NCBI GenBank assembly: GCA_019321725.1
Contig: CM033108.1
Span: 4,038,001-4,102,000 of the forward strand
DNA: 64,000 nt
Direction of reading: 5' to 3'
Origin: Paulownia fortunei
Lineage: Eukaryota > Streptophyta > Magnoliopsida > Lamiales > Paulowniaceae
Positions 25,460 to 37,400 of the stretch are shown here, piece by piece. Numbering within the stretch: the first letter of the stretch is position 1; the number at the start of each line of letters is the position of its first letter. Position numbers and translations under genes: made by a program. A model generated the notes under the pieces. That model was given only the letters and a program-made list of their open reading frames with translations. It had not been told where the DNA came from and made no database searches.

Positions 25460-27280
25460 CTTGATCCAAAATTCTTGTTTAACAAGCTAATTGTATGTAT
25501 GCACCGGGAAATTGAAGTTCGAGGAAATGGGGTGTGGGAACTGTGGTGGACTAATGGGGACTGGGATCTAGAGTAGCAATAATGGATTTGGTGGGCTGTG
25601 AAGTTGCTGTGTTCTTTGTGTGTATGTATATTTTTATTTTATGTTGATGATGAACAATTTAGGTTGATGAGAGTGACTAATACACTATTGGACAAGGATA
25701 GTCTGTCTAATTATAAGTCCTATTGCTTTTCTTTGCATGTGATACTTCATATGTTTTAAATTATATTTAAAAATTGAATTGGATAATTAATCAAGTCACC
25801 TTATATTGGATCATTTTTAAATATATATGTATATATACATACATATATCAAAATTAACACGACGAAAGATTGTTGGAAAATTGATTATTGTCGGTACCAC
25901 AATAAATCGTTAAGGGTATCGGGATTTACCTGATGAAAATTCTCTTAGTTCAAATTAAAATTAAATCAAGTAAATAAAAATCAACAAATAAATAATATGA
26001 ATGGGGTATTTATAGTTGTTGTAGGTTGTTATTGTAGACCACTTTAAACTAGTGAGTCCATAAGCTTGGTCCTATCTATTAATCTTGTGAACTTAACTTT
26101 TGATTTTTTATTAAATTATGATCTATCAAAAAACTAAACACAAATATCAACATAATAAAATTAATAAATTTAATAAAAATAATAATCTAATTTCTAGTCT
26201 TTTGTTTATGATACACCAAAAGAGAGCTTAAAACGATTTGACAAAACAATAAGAGAGATAAAAATATGTGTATTTATGAGAAGATATCAAAAGAGATAAA
26301 ATAACATAGTTGTTGCAAAAACAACCAAAATTGATGGATAAGAAAGATAGACTAATACACTATTTACGAGCCAAATTTATTGACCAAATAAATATCACTA
26401 TTTTTTCCAACATGTCGACGAGACTAATAATATTTTAAAATAATAAATCCATATATTACTATCATAGAGTTTAAATGAGAATGCACAACTTTTTTGCTTT
26501 TTTTTTTTTTTGCATTTTCACTTTAATTACATCTTTAGTGACAAATAATTTAATCTACACGATCAATTTAATGAATTCAACGAACTATATGATGCTTAAA
26601 ATGCATTGATTTACCAAATTTATTTGAAAAAGTTCTTAATAAAAGCATAATCCGAACCAAATTCAAGTTTAGTAGCTTAATTATTAGACCAATGACCGAT
26701 GTAAAAAAAAAAAAAAGCATTATCAACTTGAAATGTGTCTAACTTGTTTTACTTTCTATAATTTTTTTCTCCAATTTTATTACACATGTTTAACATTAAA
26801 ATTAATTGTCCCTCAAAAAATTGTTATTTTTTTTTTACCTAATTAAAAGATATAAAATGACGGTGAGTTGGAGTGTATAACAAGGTTTCTTTTCTTTTGA
26901 CAGGCCTTTGCTTGATTCACACTACAATTCTGTATCTAACGGGCCAATCCGGTGAGCGAGGATTAAACGCTGGATTAGTTAAACCATTGCTCTTTTTGTT
27001 GTGTAATGACGGTGAACCCGGATTATTTAGTCAATTCCACACACCACGTTTTGTCCACCGACAGGAAAGAGAGATGCCCCTAGTCAGATCATGGATTAAA
27101 AAACTTCAAACTGGGCTCCACCCTTGCGAAAAACCAAAAAGTTAGGATAATGATTGATTTTATTTTTTGGTATCTAAAAAAATAATAATAAAATATAAAT
27201 GTAAATAATGTTCATGATTTTTGTGTGACATTGAAAATAAGTATGAATTCGTGAGTTGTTACTATTGACTGTTTTAGTTC
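25460..27280. other. KORRIGAN upstream region and AT-rich spacer
   Basis: The first few hundred bases should include the 5' UTR and promoter of the minus-strand KORRIGAN gene; no box is clear enough to assign. A more GC-rich island with a 90-codon open frame (26873–27145, plus) stands out in the AT-rich surroundings but matches no family I recognise. Confidence 0.45.
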
Positions 27281-27282
27281 AC

Positions 27283-27560
27283 ATGTTTATTCAAACAAAA
27301 TATATTTTTAAAAAATATACTTACTTACTTTATTTAAGTATATTTTTTAAAATATATTTTGTTTGAATAAACATATATATATATATATATAAATAAAGTA
27401 AGTAAGTATATTTTTTAAAATATATTTTGTTTGAATAAACATATATATATATATAAATAAAGTAAGTAAGTATATTTTTTAAAATATATTTTGTTTGAAT
27501 AAACATATATATATATAAATAAAATAAGTAAGTATATTTTTTAAAATATATATATATATA
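27283..27560. repeat. Foldback plus AT-rich tandem repeat cluster
   Basis: Positions 27283–27335 (ATGTTTATTCAAACAAAATA through TTACTTACTTTATTT) are the near-exact reverse complement of 27391–27442 (AAATAAAGTAAGTAAGTATA through TTTGAATAAACAT). The direct-orientation unit also occurs truncated at 27336–27373 and again ending near 27506, with a final partial copy to 27560. Unit spacing is 68 then 64 bp, the difference lying in (AT)n length. Confidence 0.88.
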
Positions 27561-28311
27561 TAGTCATGAGTGTCGTATGCAAAATAGAGTCATGCGCAGT
27601 CAAAATTAAGGACTATATAAATTTGACGTCTTAGTTTCAACCAATGTATTTGTTTTATTCTATATTTAGTGTATTTTTATTTTTATTTTATTCAAAATAT
27701 TTTTCATTCTATATTCGATGTGTATTTTTTTATTTAAATCTTAAAATATAAGAAAGAAGAATAAATACACAATTCGGACCCTAATAAAGATTAGACCAAA
27801 TACCACAACTTTTAATGAGTGTTGGTTGTTTGATGTGTATTATTATTTCATTATGTGTTGTAATTAATTAATTATTGGTAGTTGTATTGAGTTAGTTATG
27901 ATATCTTTAATATTCATATAATTATGTAATCAAACATTTATAGAGTGGTGTTTAGTGATTTTTGGGTATGCTTCTGAAAATAAAATTGAAAATAAGTATT
28001 ATTTTATGAAATGTTCTAAAAAAATATGGCAAAAATATTTTTCAAAAATGAAATCCAAACACATCACTAAGATTCTCTATAAATTACACACAATTATATA
28101 AAGTGACTTAACAAAAAAGAGAAATCATATTGGGTGGTTGTGTTAGGCTCCGCAAAAGCCACTGGACTCTCATATTCAATCCATATCATACAAATATTAT
28201 TAATACAATGAAAATAAAATAAATGCAAACAAGATAATAAAGATGATTGTGCCAAAGCTTTTTGTAGTTGACTAATTAGGTCTATATGAATGGGAAAAAT
28301 TATTAATTAGT
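27561..28311. other. AT-rich spacer
   Basis: No gene or clear repeat is visible. Confidence 0.4.
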
Positions 28312-28700
28312 GTTGGTAATATCATAACCCTATAAAATCATATAAGTATGTTTTTAAAATATCGATGTTTGAAAAAATTATCTATATTACGCCGAACACG
28401 TATTGAATATTGTGTTGGTAATATCCTAACCCTATAAATATGTTTGTTTTTAACACAACGGTACTCGAAAAAATTACTCATATCATGTCGGACATGTATT
28501 GAATGTTGTGTGGTAATATTCTAACCCTATAAATATGTTTGTTTTTAACACAACGGTACTCGAAAAAATTACTCATATCATGTCGGATATGTATTGAATG
28601 TTGTTTTGGTAATAACCTAACTATATAAATATGTTTGTTTTTAACATAACGGTACTCGAAAAAATTACTCATATCATGTCGGACATGTATTGAATGTTGT
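28312..28700. repeat. ~96-bp tandem array, four copies
   Basis: Units start near 28312, 28413, 28508 and 28604. Each reads TGGTAATATCCTAACCCTAT, AAATATGTTTGTTTTTAACA, then CGGTACTCGAAAAAATTACTC and ATGTCGGACATGTATTGAATG. The first copy is the most diverged. An open frame on the minus strand simply follows the repeat. Confidence 0.88.
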
Positions 28701-29692
28701 GCCAGTATTGATACATGTACGACACATTATTTGAATATATTAAATAATATTAAATATATTGAATGATGTTGTATTCATATATTAAATAAAAAAATAATAA
28801 TAGCGTATTTGATATATTTTGGAGATAACATGATACAATATTTTTTGTACTATATTTTAAAAAGTGTATGAATACTAAAAATAAAATTTTAAAACTACTT
28901 GAAAAATAGCATTACCGTATCTAATTTTACTTTTTCTCATAACTTGTTTTTTTTTCCCCCCACAATATTATATCACTTTTATGAACTTATTTTTCCTTAT
29001 ACTCCCATCAATATTTCTATAAATTTGTTTCCAATTGCATATATATACATACATACATATGTGTGTACATGAGTACTTATATAATGTATAAATATCTTTA
29101 TATATTACACAATCTTGTCGGAATCTCGCCACATTCTAAGCGTGGAAAAACAAATCCACACTTCCACGCCAAGCTTTCATACTATGTGAACGAACATCAG
29201 CCATGCTTAACTCACTTTAAGCAACCTCCCAACAAATACTTGCAATATATTTCTCGCTTGCTTTGTTTATTTTCGAAAAAATTGCATTTTTCCTCTCATA
29301 AGTGAAGTTTTGTGCAATTTTGATCTTAATATATATGGACTCGTCACCTTGCATTGTACGAGCGCGTTTGGTTTAATTTTTAAACTCATTTTTTTATTTT
29401 CAATATTTTAAAAATTAAATTTTTCTATAAAAATAAAAATTTATTTGAATTAATTATATTTTTACGTTGACTATATAAATTTAAAAATAAATTATATTTG
29501 TTTTGTAGTATAATTTGCATGAAGAGACGTAAAATGTTAGGAGTTTGAAAATAACTTTTAAAAGTAAAAATAAATTATATTTCTAATGAAAATAAGTAAA
29601 ATAAATATATTTTTAAAATTTCAAATAGAAAATTTGAAATTACGGTGAATTATTGGACGAAATTAGTTGTTGCCTTTTCGCACGGGCATTAA
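28701..29692. other. AT-rich spacer
   Basis: No gene is recognised. An 80-codon plus-strand open frame (29063–29305) lies in a slightly less AT-rich patch but shows no family resemblance. Confidence 0.4.
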
Positions 29693-30069
29693 GAGGGTGT
29701 TTGACTTAATTTATAAGTTTTTTAAAATATTTTATAAGTTGTTTAAAAATTTACAAGCTGTCAAAAAATATTTGATAATTTTTTTTAAAGAGCTTAAAAA
29801 AAAAATCTGTTTAAGAGCTTTTAAGTTTATAAAAAAAATACCTCAATTCCAACTTATTTTAAAAATATTTTTTTTAACAAAATTCTTTAATTCGGATAAT
29901 TTTAATTATAAAATTATCATTATTAAAATTTTAAAAACTTCATAATCTTATTGTATTCAGACACTTTCAACTTATTTTTAAAATAAAATTTAATATTTTA
30001 TAAATTTTAAAAATATGTTATAAGATATTAGATTGATTTTTTTTAAAATAAGTTTAGCCAATGATTCTC
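29693..30069. mobile_element. PIF/Harbinger (Tourist-like) MITE, 377 bp
   Basis: The left end GAGGGTGTTTGACTTAATTTATAAG and the reverse complement of the right end (GAGAATCATTGGCTAAACTT) are imperfect inverted repeats. The element is flanked on both sides by TAA (29690–29692 and 30070–30072), the target duplication of PIF/Harbinger elements. The internal sequence is AT-rich and has no transposase. The inverted match is moderate, so the family is likely but not certain. Confidence 0.65.
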
Positions 30070-31461
30070 TAATAGGAGATTTTTTAACATGTATGTCATA
30101 AGGGTGGAGAAAGCCTCATTGGGAGGTGGGTATTGTATGATTGTATTTTAAGTGATAATTATTATTTTTAATATTTTTATTGAAAAATTAATTTTGTATT
30201 TATTTTCGTAAGAGAAATTAAATTATGTTTGGGTGAATGAATGAAAATAAAATTTTATTTAGGTTTAAAAATAAAAATATATTTGGTTACATAATTTTGA
30301 GATAATTTTAAATACAAAAACATGTGATAAAAATAAATTTTTTTATTTATGTGTTTTATATATGTCTTTAGAATTTTGTGTATATGCTAATTTGTAAAGT
30401 TGTTAGTGATTGGTCTATTTTAAATATTTAAATTGGATAAGATAATTTATTATGATGATTTGAAAAGTGGTGAGTTTTATTAAAATTATATAGTTTGAAA
30501 ATAATAATATATTAGTTAAATGAAAATAACATGTTGAGGTCCCATTTGAATATAATATTTTATTTATAAAATTTCTATAAAGTGAGTCTCATTAAAATGA
30601 TGTAATTTGAAAATAGTATTATTAGTAAATATAATTGATAGTAGTGAGTCCTATTAATATAATTTGAATTGAAATGATCGGAATAAAGATTGACAACTGA
30701 TTTATTAAAATTATATATAGGGTTGAAAATTAAAATTATAGATTTGAGATGTTAATTTTTGTAGAAAAATGACAAGATAAAGTATATTTTTATTTAAAAA
30801 AGGTCAAATAAATATGATTTTGGATTTTTAAATAGATAAAATAAGAAAATAAAATTTGAAAATGGGAACATAGAAGGTTCATATTTTCATGAAATTTCAA
30901 AAACAATTCTATTTCAAATTATATAGCATAATTTTCAGTTATAACTTTAAAGCATATTTTTCAGACAGCATATTCTCATTTTTAGAAAATACTTTTTTTG
31001 AAACAAATAAACTAAACATATTCCATGAAAATAAAATGTGAAATTAACCTATTAATTAAATTAATCAAATTTTACAATTCACTAATCCAAATACATTATC
31101 ATTTCAACACATTGCCCATGAGAATTTTCTCAAAATTTTTAGATTTTTTTTTTCACAAAAGAAAAAAGAAAAACCGAAACATAGATAAATCTTTGAGAAA
31201 TATTTAAATACTGGTTTTTATAAGCTAAAATCCCTTCCAAACATAAATCGTGTACCCAAACCCAAACACAGCTTTAATCATTTTCAAGAAAGAAAACCCC
31301 TCACAATTCTCCCTCCCAATTCACCCTAAACCCCTTGCTTCCCCAGCCCCCTTTTCCTCTCTACTCACAGTCGACCTTCTCGTTCTCCGGTCGATTTTCA
31401 TTCGCCTGTTTTCACTCTTTGAGGTCTCACAATCAGGGGAAACATCACGCCGGCGGTGGCA
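30070..31461. other. AT-rich spacer and NUP160 promoter / 5' UTR
   Basis: Up to about 31200 the DNA is AT-rich with no gene. From 31240 composition rises and becomes C-rich, as expected for a 5' UTR. A TATA-like TTTAAATA at about 31202–31209 lies about 250 bp before the ATG and is a possible promoter element. There is no in-frame upstream ATG immediately before 31462. Confidence 0.45.
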
Positions 31462-34400
31462 ATGGGGACCAGTAGTGGGTGGCGCATGGCGGGGATGGAG
31501 GTGCCGCTACTCAGCACGGACTCCATCGAGTGGCGTCAAGTCTCCGTCCCTTCCTCTTCTTCAACTTCTACAGCCAACACTTCGAACCACCCACTTGCCA
31601 AAGACTTCGCCTCTTGCTGCGCCATTGGAAACCCCCCTTCTTATTTCATCTGGTAATTAAACCCGTGACATATACTCTCTCTTTTATGTATGTCTATTTT
31701 CGTATCTATATGTGTTTTCTTTTAGTGGGAATACTATTAGAATGTGGTTATAGTACTGTTAATCTCCGTTGCTTGCGTCTTGTGCTGGCTAATTTATGCA
31801 GTACTTTTCTAAGCTCGAGCAATGATAGTCGGTTTTCTAGTGGACTTTATGGTTCCTATTGGACTTGCAGAGATCATTTTAGTTAAATGAGAGATGTAAA
31901 GAAGTAACAATCTCTTTCATGTGCACGATATAACTCATCTAACTAGAAGACTTGTTTCGTACTTATGGGGACTGGTTGCATGGATCTTGTTTTTCCACTC
32001 CATCATTTCAAGGGTATTCTCCAAAGTTAACTACAAAAATTCTACAATATTTTGGATGACCTCATTCCATTTCACATGATTTTATGTTCTCTATGTTTAT
32101 TACTCATGCCGGTCTAGTTACTTCTTCTAGTGGTGCATCTAGCTACTTTGGTTGAATGTGCTTGGACCAGCTTAGTCATTTCTCCAGAATCCACAAATTA
32201 TCATTAATTGGTGCCACATTAATTAGATCATGTATATGGTCATTTATTTTTCCTGTCTTCTTGTTGTATTGCAAATTTATTTTTTTGTCTCCAGCTAGTT
32301 ACATGCTATGTTGTTTGTTTATTTCTAACTTCCGATTTTAACTAAAATTGCCTCTACCACAAAATTTTGGAGGCACTCATTCTTTTGTCTCGACCATCTT
32401 TAATCTTCTGACAACTTTGATCCCAAACATGAATACATATATCCTAAGATGAATAGTTGAGGCCAATTACGCGGGCACTGCTGTGTAGGTATATAGTGAC
32501 CTCAAATGTTCATTATCTTTCTGGAAGTACATTTACAGTGCCTAATTAAAGTCCATGTACATAGTCTTACATTGTTCTATTTTATCAAACTTTTAAGGTG
32601 CTCTCCTTATGCTTCCAGCATGTATATAATTCTCTTTTTGTCTCATCTGCCAGAAGCATATGCCCTGGAATCTCATTCTTTACGTTCTTGATCAATCATC
32701 CATAATTTACCCATGGACATATGAACAAAAAGCGGATCCTTGAGTAATGTTATAGCAACACTTGTTAGCCTACACTAGATCTTACTATGGTTGTAGTTTC
32801 TTCATTCATATATTTGACGGTATCAATTGTACCACTTCTGATTAGTATTCATTGTAATACCCATGAGGATTTATCTCTAGGAACCTGTCAAATTTGTGCT
32901 ACATACGGACATAAATTTTATTAACTGAATACATAATGTCCTTATTTGATCTCCCATGTATAAAGCTGAGTTGATTCTGTGAAATTGTTTTTTCTCGTCT
33001 CCTAATCAGTATGTCACTCGTTAACTTCATGCCATGACAACATGCAGAATTCTGAATAACTATTGATGTTCAAATATGCATTTAAAATGTTTTAAACTTT
33101 TTTATGCTACGACGTATTCCTACTGATATATCTTTTGCATGAAATGGTTACTTTGGTTTGGTCTTGGTTATTACGGAGGGAAAAACCTGTATTGCTTTTT
33201 TATAATCTTAAGCTTTAAGCATTTGTACTCGTAATATTTGGTTAAGTCGTTGGCCTATGAGTATCTTTGTCTTTGGGCACACAATTTGTGTTCATTTTGT
33301 CTTTGATTGATTGTTAACAGAGGCATTCGCTTTGCATTCCTTAGTTTTTTAAAGCTTTAGGAATTCAAAGTTTGGTGTAGGTTTTATAGGTAATCGACTC
33401 TGGTATTTCTTAATCTATTTGATATGAATGTCTGAGTTGAATACAATGAGTTGATGGTAACACATAGAGGTGGGATAAGTATCAACAGTCATTGCGTTTA
33501 TGTATTTGGGGTAATTTGCTTGAAATATGCATTTTCTTGCTCTGTTTGAGTTAGATTTATAGGTTACTAGATGGTAGATCTCATTTTCTTTCAACAACAT
33601 TTTTTTTTTTTTTTTTTTATCTAAATTTCTCAATTTTGAGTTTGCTCTACCACAACTTTATTCTGTTAGTTTATTAGCTCAATTTTTCTAGAAAAAGACA
33701 TTGAAGTCATAGTTTATTGGTTCTAGGTTTGACAGGATAAGAGTCATGCATCTTCAATGTTTAAGTGCCTCCCGCAAACATATTTCCATTGCTTTTATAT
33801 GCACTATCCAAGTGTTAACCTAGAGGCTTAATAGGTTCAGACAAAGAGAGAAAAGGGGTTGGGGATACCCTAGAGTAATCATGGAAATTCTTTAGGATGA
33901 GGTGGTGTGCCATGAGACGCCTTCGGTAATCTCCTTTGTTTTAAAATAATTAGAGAGTGTAGAAATGAGGATAAAGCCATGCCTTGGACTTGTGAGTTGG
34001 CGGTGGTATGTGCCTTGAGACTGCACAAGCAGAATAAAAATGGGGCAGGTTAACTGCACAACAGCTTAAGCAATTGATGCTCATGAGTCCTTTGGCAAGC
34101 AATTGGTAGAAAACTTTCCTCCACCACTCTATGTGAGAGAGATTGGTGTTATTTGAGGGTGAGGTGGCAAACCATGTGACGGTTTTGGTTATGTTCTTCA
34201 TTTAAAGCTATGTTTGGAAATATCTAGAAATTAGAGTACCTTAAATCTAGTTAGTTCCATTAATCTAGGTAAAGGACACCACAACCTTGCGTATAACTGG
34301 TTTCTGTGTGATCTTATTTTGTCTCAACATTTCTTTCAAATATGGGTGAAGATGGTCCTAGTTTGGATTTGTTGAAAATTTAGTTAACATAACATCAAAA

Positions 34401-37400
34401 GTAATATAAATAATAAAAATGAATTTCAGAAGGTATAGCATTTCTAAAATTTGTACAAACAAAAAAAAGTAAAGAATGTATAATGATATTAATTAGTCTC
34501 TAAATAGGAGTAATTCAGTTTGGTGCAATTATTTTTTCAAACTTGTTTCAAACATACTCCTCTTGGATTTCTTAGAAAACTGATTTCGGAACATAACATA
34601 ACAAGAACTATGGACATAATGAAGTTGAAAAGCTTTTGTTTTTGTTCCATAAATTTAATCCCATTACTTTTTGTTCCTTATGGTCCCCCAAATATGCATT
34701 TATTTTCTGGCCGTAATATTATTATCCTTTTTTTGGACAATATGAAAGCAAATAAAAATAGAAAAGATGGCTGACAAATATTTCCTACATCATTTACAGG
34801 GAATTAACTTTTTGTTGGGTAACCAAAATATTATATCCTTAATAATGAACCAAAAAAATAGAAAGAGAGTTACATAAAGAGAGGAGAGAGAAGTTTAAGG
34901 GGTTGTTAAACCAGATTTCTAGTGCTTGAAGTCTGATTTGAAGGGATCAGAATCCTACTTTTTCGGAAAGAGTAGAACTTGGTTAAGTCCAATTCTAAAC
35001 ACATGATTGGTATAATTTAGATCCCATTTGTATCAGCTCTTTGTCGAATTATATTTTTATTATTTTTAAAAAATCATCAGTGAACTGCAGTTGGATTGCT
35101 GTTCATTTATCTTGACCAGTAAGGTGTTGCCAAGTTTCTTATTTATGTGTGATTTCTGGGAGATATACAAATTGCTGCATGTTTTTAACATTTTCTTTTA
35201 TGATGCAAATATAAATAGTTGTGGCTGGAAGTTATTACCTCCCCCCAAATAAGGTAGTTAATCAAACAATTCTTTCTGAACAACTACTTTTTCCTTGATT
35301 TCTTGTCTAATAGTGGGTCATTTGCCCACCTGTCCTTTTTCTTTTTTCTTTTTTTTCTTTTATAAGATGTGCGAGGCTGAAGATTCTTCCTGCTATAAAT
35401 ATTGGATGAATGTATATCAGCTAAGATGCATAAAGCTGGATATCTTTGCTAATTTGTCTTATCCTCTTGTTGCCTTTTGGACTTCTATCAATGATGATAT
35501 TCTCCATCTCTGTTACTGAGATTCTGTTTTCGTCTCAGTTTGGGGGTCAACAAAGGCTTTATCCTCAGGAACAGCATCATTTGATTGCTATGATTTCTTC
35601 ACCAAATTTTTGCAATTTTGTTATGCTTCTGCATTACATACAGATGACCTCAGGTGACTTTCTTGCCACAGGAAAACCAGGAAGAGTCAGTCAAATTTGC
35701 TGGAGATTCTAGAACTATGCAGTCATAAAGAAATATCAAGGATTGGACTGCGACTCATGTTTCCTGATGCTCTATTTCCATTTGCTTTCATCTGCAAAGA
35801 TGAGGTCTGCTTATCTTCAATGACGTTATCTTAGCTGCTTAATTTTTTTTTTCTTATTCATTGTTCTTAATGGCCAGCTTCAAATTATGTCTTTAACTTG
35901 TAATACTTTTTAATGCTTTCTGTACATGCAGAGCAAGTTTGCTTCCGGAAATCATTTGGTGCTTTATACTTTAACAATCTCAGGGGTCGCTTACCTCATC
36001 AGATTGAGAAACAATTTTGACTATGGAACTTCTTCTCTTGTCTCGACTGATGAGATTCTTGAGTATAACACACAAGTTCAACCTCATTATGGAGCTATAA
36101 CAGCTGTTGCTGCAACAGCAGGATGTATGTTGATTGGAAGGAGCGATGGATCTATTGGTTGTTTCCAGCTTGGCATACTTGACCCTAGCACTTCAGGTCT
36201 ATAATAGGGTTCTGTCTTTTCTTTTGTGTTTAAAACTTTTATGTTTCTCTTCCTTTGAGTGGTTATCAATATTTTCTTGGTCATTTGACTCACTTATAAC
36301 AATTGTCTGACATGAAATTTCTGGTGTTAAAAAATAAAATGGTGGCATAGATTCTTGTACTATAACCAAAATCTTAAAGGTCTGATTTGAGTGGTTGCTA
36401 AAAGTTTGCAATTACCAGATATTTAAAAGTCCTATTTGAGTGGTTGCTCAAAATTTGCATCTGTAGAGTTTTCTGTCCATTCTGGATTGTTTCAAGTTAT
36501 GAGTGCGCTCTTCAGTATCCATCCTGATCCTTTTCCTTATTTAATTTGTAGGCTTCGTGTTTGATTTGCGAGATGATGCCGGTTTTGGTCGGTTGTGGGG
36601 CATATTGTCGAGGTATCTTTTTCACTTTTAAAGTAAATGAAATTTGAGTCCCAAAACTTTATATCATTTCTGATTTTTGCTTTAAATACCACACTCCTTC
36701 CTTTTGGGGGCAGGGGTGCAAGGGTTTGATTTTCATAAATAAAGGATATAAAGATGCACCTCATGAAGAGTTTTTGCGGGATGCTGGAGTCGTGTTTGGC
36801 CTTCACTGCAATTATAAGGATAGTTGCATGTTGTTTCCTCGTCTGTTAAAATGGATACACATGATCTCCTTTCCATTTTTTCTGACCAACTAGCTGAAAG
36901 GTTTTCCTATGGAGAAAGTCTTGGTTATTGTTTCTGGAAACACTATTCTTGGTTTTTTTTGGTTATTGGTATAGTTAAAATACTGCTGATGAAAGTTAGG
37001 CAATCACTAATATATACTTTCCTATTTTTGATATGCTTGCTCGATTAAGATTTAGGTTTTTATTTTAATTACTTTGACAGAACCAAGCCAATCAGAGGCA
37101 TGTTTAATAACTATTTTTTTTTCTTGCCAAGGTGAATGATTGATATTCCATATTGTAAAGAACCTTGTGAAAGAAGTTTTTGTATATTACAGCCAACATG
37201 TTGTATGCTGGGGCAGATTATTTTCAACTTCAAGTATTCTTGATATGTATGTGGTGTGCAGAGCTGATTTTACATTTCCTTGCACTTAGTTAATTGCATT
37301 TGGAAATCTAATTTAATAATTGGAAAGTAAAGGTGCAATCAGGGGTTTGTGTGGTCTCCGATTGTATTGGGTTTCTTCAGTGTTTTCTACTTGGTATCTG

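Noticed and set aside
28478..28672. Open frame with a repeated ~32-residue unit on the minus strand
   Set aside because: The protein repeat just mirrors the ~96-bp DNA tandem array; not a gene.
28312..28700. Regular direct repeats considered as a CRISPR array
   Set aside because: The repeats are contiguous ~96-bp units without unique spacers, in a plant nuclear context.
29667..29945. 92-codon lysine/phenylalanine-rich open frame
   Set aside because: It falls inside the AT-rich MITE at 29693–30069 and has low complexity.
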